Assembly: GCF_904849725.1 (NCBI RefSeq)
Contig: NC_058522.1
Location: forward strand, 232,289,084 to 232,353,083
Source: Hordeum vulgare subsp. vulgare
Lineage: Eukaryota > Streptophyta > Magnoliopsida > Poales > Poaceae
Reading direction: 5' to 3'
Length of the DNA: 64,000 nt
Positions 35,965 through 46,029 of the stretch are shown piece after piece. Every line of letters starts with the position of its first letter. The stretch's first letter is position 1. Under the pieces are notes generated by a model. The model was not told the DNA's origin. It made no database searches and saw nothing but the letters and a program-made list of their open reading frames with translations. The translations under genes and the position numbers were made by a program.

Positions 35965-37913
35965 ACTTCTCAAAGCGACCCACTAAGACCGCGATGTGTT
36001 TAATGGCTAAAGTTGATGTGGGCGGGCTTTGGCATCGCCGTTTAGCTCATGTCAATATGAGATCTTTGCAAAGTCTTCTGACAGGGGACCATATTCGTGG
36101 ACTAACAAATGTGAGTTTTGCTAAAGATCGTGTTTGCAGTGCGTGCATTGAAGGAAAGATTCATGAAACTTCTCATCGTCCAACGACTCTTATCTACACT
36201 AAGAGGCCATTGGAGCTTCTCCATATGGATCTGTTTGGCCCTCCATCATTTGATAGTCTTGGAGGTAGAAAGTATTGCTTGGTGATCGTTGACGACTACT
36301 CAAGATACACCTGGGTATATTTCTTCAAAAAGAAGAGTGAAACTCGACAAACTATCATCAACTTTGCTAATGAAGCTCAACGTCAACATGAAGCAAAGAT
36401 CTTGATGATTAGAAGTGACAACGGCACCGAGTTCAAGAACTACACCTTGGATGAGTTTCTAGGTGATGAGGGAATAAAACACCAATATTCAGCACCATAT
36501 ACCCCTCAACAAAAAGGCGTGGCAGAAAGGAAGAACCGGACCTTGATAGACGCTGCAAGGACAATGATGGCAGAATTCAAATCTCCATATAACTTCTGGG
36601 CAGAGGCCATCAACATAGCATGTCATTCGTCCAATCGGCTCTATATCCGCAAAGGCTTGAACAAGACTCCGTATGAGATTCTAACTGGAAACAAACCCAA
36701 TCTCAAGTACTTCCGGGTATTCGGTTGTAAGTGTTTCATTCTCAAGAAAGGTGCACGTTTAGCTAAATTTGATTCTAGAGCACATGAGGGCATCTTTGTT
36801 GGTTATGCTACAAACTCTCATGCTTACCGTGTCCTCAACAAGTCCACCGGACTCATTGAGGAGACGTGTAACGTGGAGTTTGATGAAAATAATGGCTCCC
36901 AAGTGGAGCAAAGTGGTCTTTGTGATGTAGGTGATGAAATTCCTCCCCAAGTCATAAGAAGAATGGGGATTGGTCAAATACTCCCCATTGAGGAACCCCT
37001 TGTGGCCGAAGGAGAAGGACAATGCTCTACTCAAGTGGAGCCATCACCTCCACAAGCCCCACACTCTTCCGATGAACAAAGAGAAGACTCTCAACAAAAT
37101 GAACAAGCTCAAGGTCAAGATAAATTGCCAAACAATGATGATGTGTCTCATGGTATTCAAGCACTCTCCCAAGACTCCGAACCTGCTCATGATCAAGATC
37201 AAGTGCAACCACAAAATCCAGACCAAGTAGAAGCACAAGATCATGATCAAGAGCAACCACAAATACAAGAACAAACTAGTGAACATTCTCAAGTCGAAAG
37301 TCAAGATGGTCAGGATACTGTCTCACAATTCTCTTCTGCAGCACCAACAACCGGTGCCAAGGGAGGCTCAAGACGCAAGGGCAAGCAATGTAAACAAGTC
37401 GATGCTCCCCCGTTATCCAATGAAGAACTCTTGGAGCGTCGAGCAACCAAGATTGCGAACAAGCTCAGAGTCAAGTCACATCTTATGAAGAATGTACTTG
37501 GCAGTTTAAAAAGGGGAGTATCCACCCGTCAACATATTTGGAATTATTGTGAGCATCACACGTTTGTTTTGTATTGTGAACCTCAACAGGTACAGGAAGC
37601 GCTCGATGATGAGGATTGTCTTATGGCCATGCATGAAGAACTTAACAACTTCGAGGGCAACCAAGTCTGGGATTTAGTGCCAAGGCCAATGGAGGAACAT
37701 AATGTCATCGGGACCAAGTGGATATTCAAGAACAAGCAAGATGCCAATGGGATTGTGATTCGAAACAAGGCTAGATTTGTGGCTCAAGGCTACTCCCAAG
37801 TCGAGGGTATCGACTATGGTGAAACCTTTGCCCCTGTTTCTCTTCTAGAATCTATTTGCATGTTGCTTCATTTGCTTCTCCTCATAACTTCAAATTACAA
37901 CATATGGATGTGA
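35958..37913 (+). pseudogene. pol: Maximus-type integrase and start of RT
   Basis: A 651-codon open frame. The GAG-pre-integrase zinc region (LWHRRLAHVN, CSACIEGK) is complete. Catalytic acids are in HMDLFGP, SDNGTEF and GVAERKNRT. After the integrase tail comes a Gln/Asp-rich linker of about 150 residues, then the RT start: AMHEELNNFEGN, TKWIFKNKQD and ARFVAQGYSQVEGIDYGETF. A frame break near 37855 ends this frame early, and RT continues in the frame open from 37856. Confidence 0.9.
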
Positions 37914-39115
37914 AAAGTGCCTTTCTTAATTGTCCTTTAAATGATTTGGTCTATGTCAAACAACCCCCGGGATTCACACATCCCAAGCTCCCCAATCATG
38001 TGTACAAACTTAATAAGGCACTCTATGGCCTTAAACAAGCCCCACGTGCGTGGTATGAGTATCTTACTGAGTTGTTACAAGATTGTGGGTTTGAAATTGG
38101 GAAGATAGATCCCACTCTTTTTACTAAGAGGGTTAAAGGGGATTTGTTCATATGCCAACTATATGTTGATGATATTATCTTTGGCTCTCCTAACATTTCC
38201 TTCAATGAAGAATTTTCTGCACTAATGACTGAGAAATTTGAGATGTACATGATGGGAGAGTTGGAATTCTTCCTCAGGTTCGAGATTAAACAAGGCCTAG
38301 TAGGTACCTTCATCAAACAAGCCAAGTACACTCAAGACTTGCTCAAACGGTTCGAGCTTGAAGATATCAAACCGGTCAAGTTCCCCATGCCAACAAGATG
38401 CAAGCTTGACAGTGATCCCAATGGTAAAGCAGTGGATCAAAAGGTATATCGCTCCATGATTGGATCCCTCCTTTACCTTTGTGCATCTAGACCGGATATT
38501 ATGTTGAGTGTAGGGATATGTGCACGGTTTCAATCCGCACCAAAAGAAAGTCATTATATGGCTGTTAAGCGAATCTTTCGATATTTGACTCATACCCCAA
38601 ACTTTGGCCTTTGGTATCCCAAAGGAGCAAACTTCAATCTAGTTGGCTATTCTGACTCAGATTGGGCAGGAGATTGTGTGGAGTGGAAGTCAACTTCTGG
38701 AGGATGCCAATTCCTTGGTCGCTCATTTGTAAGTTGGTCTTCAAAGAAGCAAAATTGCGTCTCTCTATCATCCACCGAAGCTGAGTATGTGGCAGCTGCA
38801 AGTTGTTGTGCACAATTGCTATGGATGAGGCAAACTTTAAAGGATTACGGTGTCACTTGTGACAAAGTGCCTCTTCTATGTGACAATCAAAGTGCTATCA
38901 AGATTTCCCTCAACCCAGTGCAACATAGCAAAACCAAGCATATTGATATTCGCCATCACTTCATTCGTGAACATATCAAGCTAGGTGATATTGAGGTTCA
39001 TTTCATCCACACTGAAGAGCAACTTGCATATATTTTCACTAAGCCCCTAGATGAAGCAAGATTCCGGGAGTTAAGGCATGACCTAAATATCATTGATTCA
39101 AGTAATGTGGATTGA
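37856..39115 (+). pseudogene. pol: Maximus-type RT and RNase H
   Basis: A 419-codon frame continues RT after the break: QHMDVKSAFLNCPL with the first catalytic Asp, ALYGLKQAPRAWYE, then LYVDDIIFGSP with the YVDD box. RNase H follows with acidic residues in YSDSDWAGD, SSTEAEYVAA and LLCDNQSAIKI, and the terminal KHIDIRHHFIREH. All catalytic residues I can place are present. It ends at the TGA at 39113-39115. Apart from the upstream frame break this half looks functional. Confidence 0.92.
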
Positions 39116-39499
39116 AGCTAGGCACGTTTCACCTCACTATGCATTCTATCTTGTTCTAAATGTAGGCATGGACATAGGGGGAGTGTTGTTCTCTCAATGA
39201 ACTCTTCCTCCCCCAATTATGCATAAATTGATCTAGTCTTTCACTTTAGCCATTACCAAATGGTACTTGTGCTTCAAAGACGAGCATTGGTCATGAACCC
39301 AAGGATAATTCTTCGCGGTGTCATACCTTTATCTCAAACATAGGTGGCCTCGGCCACCGCCCCCCCACCTTTCTCTCATATAGAAGAAAGGATATAAAAT
39401 GACAAGTGAGTATATCTTGCTGGTGCTATCTTCTTTTTTCACTAACTTGTCATTTTCCCACATTCTTCTCTTCTCCTAGGTCCCGTTGTGACATTTGCA
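39116..39499 (+). other. Spacer between pol and the extra-ORF region
   Basis: Non-coding. It holds a short purine stretch (GACATAGGGGGAGTG near 39171) reminiscent of a polypurine tract, but no LTR follows. Nothing else is recognisable. Confidence 0.6.
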
Positions 39500-39693
39500 G
39501 CGGTACTACCGCCAGGGGTAGCGGTACTACCGCCAGGACCCCAGCGGTACTACTGCCAGGGATAGCGGTACTACCGCCAGGATCCCCATCTACCACGACC
39601 TAACTAGGACATTTTTACGGCTGTCTCAGGGGGAGCGGTACTACCGCCAGGACCCCAGCGGTACTACCGCCAGGACCACAATGGTACTACCGC
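39500..39693 (+). repeat. Interior near-palindrome array, cluster 1
   Basis: Seven copies of GCGGTA-C-TACCGC and variants, starting at 39500, 39521, 39544, 39565, 39635, 39658 and 39681 (steps of 21 and 23 bp within groups). The central base is C in every copy, whereas all LTR copies have G. It ends about 20 bp before a TATA box. Confidence 0.92.
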
Positions 39694-39711
39694 TGGCCTG
39701 TACCCCTTGGG

Positions 39712-39720
39712 CTATATAAA
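39712..39720 (+). promoter_or_regulatory. Candidate internal TATA box
   Basis: CTATATAAA follows the interior array, in the same array-then-TATA order as in the LTRs, about 165 bp before the candidate first ATG at 39876. It is a possible second promoter for the extra ORF. This is inferred from layout only. Confidence 0.5.
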
Positions 39721-39875
39721 GGAGGGGGAGCCCGTTTTTCCTGCCTCTTTCTTCTTCCTCGCGGCTCCTCCCTCCCCAACCCCGAACTCCCCCTATTTTG
39801 ATCTATATTCGTGGAGCCCCTTCTCTCCGTTGAGTAGGAGGGTTTGCTCCACTTCTCCTTCCTCCTCCAAGTGCC

Positions 39876-41891
39876 ATGGACCCCGGTAAAGCTCCTCCCC
39901 TTCTTCCCTTGGTCGATGTTCTTGTTCTAGGGTTAGGAGCATTGGTGGTTTGGATTCATGTCTTTGATATTGTGCCTTGTTGTTGGATGGCATGAAGGAG
40001 ATATTCGAGGGGAGTGCAGGTCCTATGAATCTTTGCATTTATTTTTGCCATGCCCTAGGATTTACATGTTTTAGATCAAGCACTTGAACTTTGTTTGGAT
40101 TAGATCTAAAACTTGCACTCTCTTGACTAGGCATGTGCTTATTTAGATGGTACTTGTGATACTCATGTGGTTAGGTCTGTGGTGGAGATCTTAGTGATTG
40201 TACACAGCCCATGGCCCTCGTCAAATCCATGTAGCAATCTCTATGGGTTCTATTCATATTTCAGATATGAAAAATCAAACCTCAGCGGTACTACCGCCAG
40301 GGTAGCGGTACTACCGCTAGGACCCCGGCGGTACTACCGCCAGGGGTAGCGGTACTACCGCTAGGACCCCCGCGGTACTACCGCCAGAAGGATTCTGTGT
40401 GTATTCTTTTCATGTGCTTGGCAATGTGTGTTTACTTTTCTGCCTTCTCTTGTTCATTGCCTTGACTCCTTTTGTCGCTATTTTTCGGTGTGTGTTTTGT
40501 GTCATAGGTGGTGCTCGCCGCTCGAACCCCCCACGGGACACACAGTCAAAGCATTATCGCAACCCAGAGGCTCCAGAGGGCTCCGGCACTTTAGTCTGCA
40601 ACCCAAAAAGCAGGCCTTCAAGAAGACCGCTCACAAGGACAAGGGGCTCAACATTCGCAACATGCCCCCTAAGGATATTCTGCGGTTCAGCACCCAAAAC
40701 CACTATTTCCAAGAGCGGGCTATGATCAAGAATGTCGAGCATGTGTGGACAAGGGATCACTGCAGGATCTACCGTGATATCATCAACCATTTCAAGAAGA
40801 ACTTTGTCCCTGTTCAGTGGATTGACCTGGCTCACCTCCAGCGGAACATGGACTACTTTGGTGATGCTCTCTCTCTGATTGTCAAACTCGGCATCAAGGA
40901 GATCATCTCTTTCAAGATAGACTTTGACCCCAATGTTGTTGCCCAGTTCTATGTCACGGTTCACTTGTCTCCTGATGACGAGCGCTCCATGGTGTGGATG
41001 ACTGGGACTCAGAAGATGACCGGTTCCTGGCGTGAATTCATGGCATCCCTCAAGGTTGATTTCCAGGGAGCTGACACTCCACTTGGGTCGCGTCCTCATG
41101 TTGCAGCTCCCACTGATAGGGCCTCCGCCAAGGACATATTGCAGCTACTCTATGTGAAGAAGGGTGTGCTCCCCAGGCATCTGGACATCATGCATCGGAT
41201 CTTCCGCAACACACTCTTTCCTCGCATTGGCAACTTCGACGTGGTACATGGCTCTGTGTTTGAGATGCTACTGCTCTGTGAGGAGGCTATGACTAAGGAG
41301 TCTGCCCCTCTTGATCTTTCTGATGTGATGTTCACTGAGCTCTGGAACTGCATCATGATGCGCAAGGTTCCCATCTACGGGCCCTACTTGTTTGCTTATA
41401 TCCGTCAGAAGTGGCAAGACACCTATCCGCAGGAGGAGTTATACATTTAGGCTGACTACATTGTGCACGATCCTGTCAAGCTTCGCATCAAGGACAAATG
41501 GGCCAACCCATCAACTTCATCTCAGCACATGGACACTCACACACAGACTGCTGCTGACAGAGGGACCGCCTCTCAGTCCCGCTCTTCTGCCCTGCCATCT
41601 TGGGCCATGAAGCTGCAGGATAAGATGAAGACTCTCTTCTGTATGCAGGCTAAGGGCAATTATCAGACGCACGCGGCTCAGAAGGAGAACCGCCAGAGGC
41701 ACAAGCGTGTCTTGAGGACACTTGATGTGGACATCTCCAGCGGATCAGAGGAGGACATCACTCTAGAGGCTGCTTGGATGCGGGCTCAAGGTTACCAGTG
41801 GTCTGGCGCTGAGGAGGAAGAGGACAATGACGAGGAGCAGGACGATCCGGAGGGTACGGACGAGTCTGGCGATGCTGAGGATGAGGAGTAA
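39876..41891 (+). pseudogene. Extra 3' ORF of Maximus-type element, probably spliced
   Basis: Main frame 40428-41450, then one in-frame TAG at 41448-41450, then open to TAA at 41889-41891. The body (HYFQERAMI, WIDLAHLQRN, AQFYVTVHLSPDDERSMVWM) resembles the domain annotated as putative plant transposon protein. The C-terminus is very acidic (EEEEDNDEEQDDPEG). No membrane segment or signal is seen in the body. An ATG at 39876 is followed by GGTAAAG (donor at 39886) and an acceptor TCATAG at 40502-40507 could join it downstream. The spliced frame would shift once near 40590 to reach the body. The function is unknown. Confidence 0.6.
40285..40384 (+). repeat. Interior near-palindrome array, cluster 2
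   Basis: Five copies starting at 40285, 40305, 40328, 40349 and 40372, again with C at the centre. This cluster would lie inside the candidate intron 39886-40507. Confidence 0.9.
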
Positions 41892-42206
41892 CCACCTGTG
41901 GCGTTAGGTGTGCCCCTTTTTGGTGTCTTGTGCCAAAGGGGGAGAGAGTCTAGGAGCTGGATTTGCTTTGAGAGTTGAACTTTGCTTAGCTTTGCTTAGC
42001 TTTGCTTATCTTTCGTGTTTTACTTCGAACTTGGTTTGCTTCTATTTTGCTATCTTTCATGAGACATGAACTTGTGTGATTTTTATTTCCATCGTATGCT
42101 GTGAGTCATATGCTCCTTATTTTCATATATCTCTATCTTTTTTTGTTCTCATATTATTCTCTGTGCAAATCCGGTATTGTCATCAATCCACCAAAAAGGG
42201 GGAGAT
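41892..42206 (+). other. Spacer and polypurine tract before 3' LTR
   Basis: Non-coding. It has three tandem GCTTTGCTTA units near 41980-42010 and ends in AAAAAGGGGGAGATT (42192-42206), the polypurine tract next to the 3' LTR. No gene is seen. Confidence 0.85.
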
Positions 42207-43678
42207 TGTTGGGCCATAGTTTATGCCGAAGTAATTTTGGTGATTGATGACAGTACCACAAAGGACAAACCGTGTGTATTAAGATTTCAGATAACACACG
42301 TCAACGGCACAAGACGACTCGCCCCTTCTTTCGTGGAACAGAAGCACGGTGTTCTCTATAATTCTCTTTATTTGATTCATAGGAAAGCCGTACTATCAAG
42401 AGGGGAACCGTAGTGGAAAGGTTTGGGTGGAATCAATCTTGCACGCGCACACTTCACATATTTCCCCCCTTGCCGGCAACTTTGGAGTGGCTCCCGCCTT
42501 AGTGTTTCTTCTCCTTTGCAAATGGTCCCCCAACGGTAGTACCGCTGGGCCTAGCGGTAGTACCGCTGGCCATAGCGGTAGTACCGCTAGCCGTAGCGGT
42601 AGTACCGCTGGAGTGCTAGCGGTAGTACCGCTGCAGCCAGCGGTAGTACCGCTAGCTCGCCGTAGTACCGCCCCTGGTCAGCGGTAGTACCGCTCCAGGA
42701 GCTTTGTACCGCCTGCCTAGCGCTTGTACGTGGACGGACCTTTTTGCGAAGACTTTCTTGGCGGTGGTAGTGCCTATGCACTACCAGGGGCCCAGCGGTA
42801 GTACCGCTGCATCCAGCGGTAGTACCGCTGCAGCCAGCGGTAGTACCGTTGGAGTGCTAGCGGTAGTACCGCTGCATCCAGCTGTAGTACCGCTAGGGAC
42901 GGGCTGTGAGTGGGAAAATGGTTGGATTTCCCCCCCCCCACTATATAAAGGGTTCTTCTAGCTGTGGAACCCTATATCTTACCCTCCCAAGCTCCATTGT
43001 TGCTCCCTAAGCTAAAAAGTGCCCGATCTCTCTCCCTAGCCAATCAAACTTGTTGATTCTTTAGGGATTGGTTGAGAAGGCCTAGATCCACACTTCCACC
43101 AAGAGAAAAGTTGATTCCCCACCAATCCCTTGCGGATCTTGTTACTCTTGGGTGTTTGAGCATCCTAGACGGTTGAGGTCACCTCGAAGCCACATTCCAT
43201 TGTGGTGAAGCTTCGTGGTCTTGTTGGGAGCCTCCAAGCTTTGTGTGGAGTTTGCCCCAACCTTGTTTGTAAAGGTTCGGTTGCCGCCTTCAAGGGCACC
43301 TATAGTGGAATCACGGTACCTTGCATCGTGCGAGGGCGTGAGGAGAATACGGTGGCCTTAGTGGCTTATTGGGGAGCATTGTGCCTCCACACCGCTCCAA
43401 CGGAGACGTACTTCCTATCAAAGGGAAGGAACTTCGGTAACACATCCTCGTCTTCATTGGTTCCACTTGTGGTTATCTCTAACCTTTACTTTGTGTATGC
43501 TTATGTTGTTGTCTTTCCCTTACTTGTCTTAGTAGCTATCGTTGCTAGCTTCATTACGGTTCACCCCATTGTTGTCATATTTGTGAACCTGTATGTTATT
43601 TACCCTAACTTGCTAAGATTAATTAAAAAGTGGTCGTTGCCTATTCACCCCCTCTAGTCAACCATATCGATCCTTTCA
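42207..43678 (+). repeat. Maximus-type 3' LTR
   Basis: 1,472 bp, TGTTGGGCCATAG to CGATCCTTTCA. It carries 13 near-palindrome copies with starts at 42533, 42554, 42575, 42596, 42619, 42640, about 42660 and 42681, then 42795, 42816, 42837, 42860 and 42881. TATA is at 42941-42950. It is longer than the 5' LTR mainly because of an extra array unit and fewer decayed copies. CCCGG follows at 43679-43683. Confidence 0.93.
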
Positions 43679-44310
43679 CCCGGCGTAAGACAAAAGCAAG
43701 GACTCCTCCAGGCTTCCTTTAAAAACATACACATGACAAACAGTTCCCCGCGGGAGCCGGCTACGCCTGGCCGGCTGCGCTTGCCCGGCTGCACAGTCGA
43801 CACGGCTCGTGCGAGGCCACCCCCAGCCGGCTCGACTGTGGCCCGCTAGCCGGCGGGTGAGCCCCAGTCTCATCACCTTGACAAACCGCGTCAGGGGCAT
43901 CATCACCAAAGGTATGGCTACAACATTGCGGGTACCGCTAACCTGATCGCGCGAGTCTACAGTGGAGGGGACGTACCACTGACCGTCGCCGACTGCGACC
44001 AACCGAGACAGCACAGTGACAAGCACACCCCCGTCCACTCCATTACCTACTCCAGCATAGGCAATAGTGCAGCCGGCCGTACGATGACCAAAGTCGGCTA
44101 TGCAAAATGACACATATAACGCGACACACGCCGCTAAGAAACAAGCACGCACCAATGGCGATGCCCGGTCGGCGGGCCCCAGCACCAGACAGGACCCATC
44201 AGCCGGCGAGCCCCCACTTGCGACAAGACTTCTCCAGCCGGTGGGCCCCTTGGTGAGCTCCACAAGCTGCCAGTCGGGTCCCACCCGGTACCTTTTATTA
44301 CTATTGCAAG

Positions 44311-44338
44311 CCACGGGGTTGGCTATAAAACCCCGTGG
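44311..44338 (+). promoter_or_regulatory. TATA box in the loop of a perfect hairpin
   Basis: CCACGGGGTT (44311-44320) and AACCCCGTGG (44329-44338) are perfect 10-bp inverted arms around the 8-base loop GGCTATAA, which holds most of the CTATAAAA box at 44323-44330. A perfect 14-bp palindrome, CCCCATGCATGGGG (44343-44356), follows 5 bases later. Confidence 0.75.
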
Positions 44339-44645
44339 CACCCCCCATGCATGGGGTCGGCCGATCACAGAACCACACGCATACGAGAGGGGAAAAGAGA
44401 GATCTCCACTCCTTCTTCTTCCTCTAGCGTACAGCTCTATGAGCACATGGTATCCCCAACCAGATCATCAACCAACTCAAGCAGGACTAGGGTGTTACGT
44501 CCCACGGAGGTCCTCAAACCTGAGTACTTCATGTGTCTCGCACCGCTCGTTCCTAATCCCGTTTCCGGAGCCCGACGACGTCCTTTCGGTCCCAACCACG
44601 TTCGATTAGCCACCCCATGGCATCTGTCGTGAGAATACAACGACA

Positions 44646-44665
44646 ATTGACGCCCTCCGTGGGGC
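44646..44665 (+). other. Gypsy primer-binding site
   Basis: ATTGACGCCCTCCGTGGGGC directly follows the LTR end. It resembles the TGGCGCC...GTGGGG primer-binding sites of Tat/Retand-like plant gypsy elements, with changes. Confidence 0.6.
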
Positions 44666-44700
44666 CGTCCATGGGCCGATCACAGAACCACACGCATACG
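44661..44700 (+). repeat. Duplicated LTR segment at a chimeric junction
   Basis: GGCCGATCACAGAACCACAC and what follows repeats LTR sequence from about 44358-44393, although it lies beyond the primer-binding site. It then passes at GAGAGGGGA into Athila-group LTR sequence (ACACAAGAGACTC). This is a rearranged junction, not a clean insertion. Confidence 0.75.
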
Positions 44701-44888
44701 AGAGGGGACACAAGAGACTCTTTGTTATTTGATTGCAGGGTTGCTTGAGAGAGACCACCTTCATCCTACGCCTCCCACAGATTGATAAACCTTAGGTCAT
44801 CTACTTGAGGGAAATTTTCTACTGTCCTAGAAACTCTGCGCTTAGAGGACCAACACGAGTCTACAAGAAGGTTGTGTAGTAGACATCA
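44693..44888 (+). repeat. Truncated Athila-group 5' LTR
   Basis: Matches the last part of the 3' LTR (50668-50859), from GGGGACACAAGAGACTC to GTAGTAGACATCA. The upstream 1.4 kb is gone at the chimeric junction. Confidence 0.88.
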
Positions 44889-44898
44889 AGCTCTTTTC

Positions 44899-44985
44899 TG
44901 GTGCCGTTGTCGGGGAGGTTAGGTAAGCGACACTCACATCCCGTCAACAAATCTCCTTTCTGGCATTGTTGCCGGGGAGGTGAGT
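44899..44985 (+). other. Athila-type primer-binding site, present twice
   Basis: TGGTGCCGTTGTCGGGGAGG at 44899 stands ten bases after the LTR, as in Athila-group elements. A second, similar block (CTTTCTGGCATTGTTGCCGG, then GGAGG) occurs about 60 bp later. One is a local duplication. The first is in the expected place. Confidence 0.7.
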
Positions 44986-45074
44986 GCTTGAAGGTATATC
45001 TTTAGATCTTGCAATTAAATCTTTTAGTTTCTTGTTTTATCGCTAGTTTTGTTTATAAAATAAAACTACAAAAA

Positions 45075-45831
45075 ATGGAATTGAGGTTGCCTCATATGCT
45101 TCATTTTTTCAATGTCTTTTGTGAAAATGATGGAAAGGAAAATTGTGATCAAGTCTTAGAAGAAGAACTTACTAAAATGTTTGGCACTAAATATTTGTAT
45201 GATGAGCATGATTTCAATGTTGTTAGTATGAATTCCTTGAATATTCATGATGCTAATGATATGCAAAGCCACAAGCTCGGGGATGCTAATTTGATGAAGA
45301 TGATATGTTTAGTCCCCAAAGTTTTGATGAGAAAATTTACTATGATCAAAGCATGCATCCTATTTATGATGATTATTGTGATGACATGTATGCTATAAAG
45401 AATAATGATAACCATGAAACTTTTCATCATGATTTTAATTTTCAATTGGATTATGCTTCACATGATAGTTATTTTTTGAGTTTGCTCCCACTACTATTGA
45501 TGAGAAGAAATTATCTTGTGTGGAGAGTAGCAAAATTTCCATGCTTGTATATCATGAAAATAATGCTTTATGTGCTTGTTATATTGTGAAATTCCTTCAT
45601 GATGCTACTAAAAATTATTATGAGGGAGGAACATATGCTTGTAGGAATTGCAATAATATCAAGTTTCCTCTCTATGTGTTCAAAGTTTTGAAGTTATGCT
45701 TATTTTTCCTTCCTATGCTAGTTGATTCTTGCTCCCATAAATTTTTTGTTCACAAAATCCTTATGCATAGGAAGTGGTTAGACTTAAATGTGCTTGTCAT
45801 GAGATTAATGATGCTCTTTTGCATGTTATAA
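45075..45831 (+). pseudogene. Degenerate Athila-group coding remnant
   Basis: Short open pieces in changing frames, beginning MELRLPHMLHFFNVFCENDG at 45075. They are rich in Asp, Asn and His, as in the small decayed ORFs of non-autonomous Athila-group elements. No catalytic motif is visible and no function can be assigned. The piece precedes the conserved GCGCTTGTTGGGAGACAAC at about 45895. Confidence 0.45.
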
Positions 45832-46029
45832 TTATTATTCCTATGTGAGCACCATAGAAATCATCATGTTAAGCTAAAAGGCTTTAAAGAAAAGCGCTTG
45901 TTGGGAGACAACCCAAAACTTTTACTTTATGTTTTTTTGTGTTAAAATGATTAAGGTACTGTAGTAATAATGTTTTATGCCTTTTATTTCAATAAAGTGC
46001 CAAGTAAAGCCTTTGGGATAGTGTGGATG

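Larger units (their letters stand above)
31572..43678 (+). mobile_element. Maximus/SIRE-type copia retrotransposon, structurally complete
   Basis: 12.1 kb with two LTRs (31572-33006 and 42207-43678), a TGGTATCAGAGC primer-binding site, gag, protease, integrase, RT and RNase H in copia order, a 3-kb region with an extra ORF, and a polypurine tract. Both sides carry the target duplication CCCGG (31567-31571 and 43679-43683). Long gag with coiled coil, a Gln-rich linker and an extra 3' ORF fit the SIRE/Maximus lineage. The coding region is split by frame breaks, so this copy is probably not autonomous. Confidence 0.92.
31548..44645 (+). repeat. Gypsy LTR, split by the Maximus-type copia
   Basis: The LTR begins TGTTTGGCAGGGGGATAACC at 31548, is interrupted at 31571, and resumes at 43684, ending at GAATACAACGACA (44645). 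Net length is about 985 bp. It carries a TATA box at 44323-44330 within a perfect inverted repeat, and is followed by a gypsy-type primer-binding site at 44646. The matching 3' LTR is not in the window. Confidence 0.75.

Noticed and set aside
39171..39190. Polypurine tract after pol, implying a 3' LTR at 39190
   Set aside because: No LTR start follows. The true tract and LTR are at 42192-42207.
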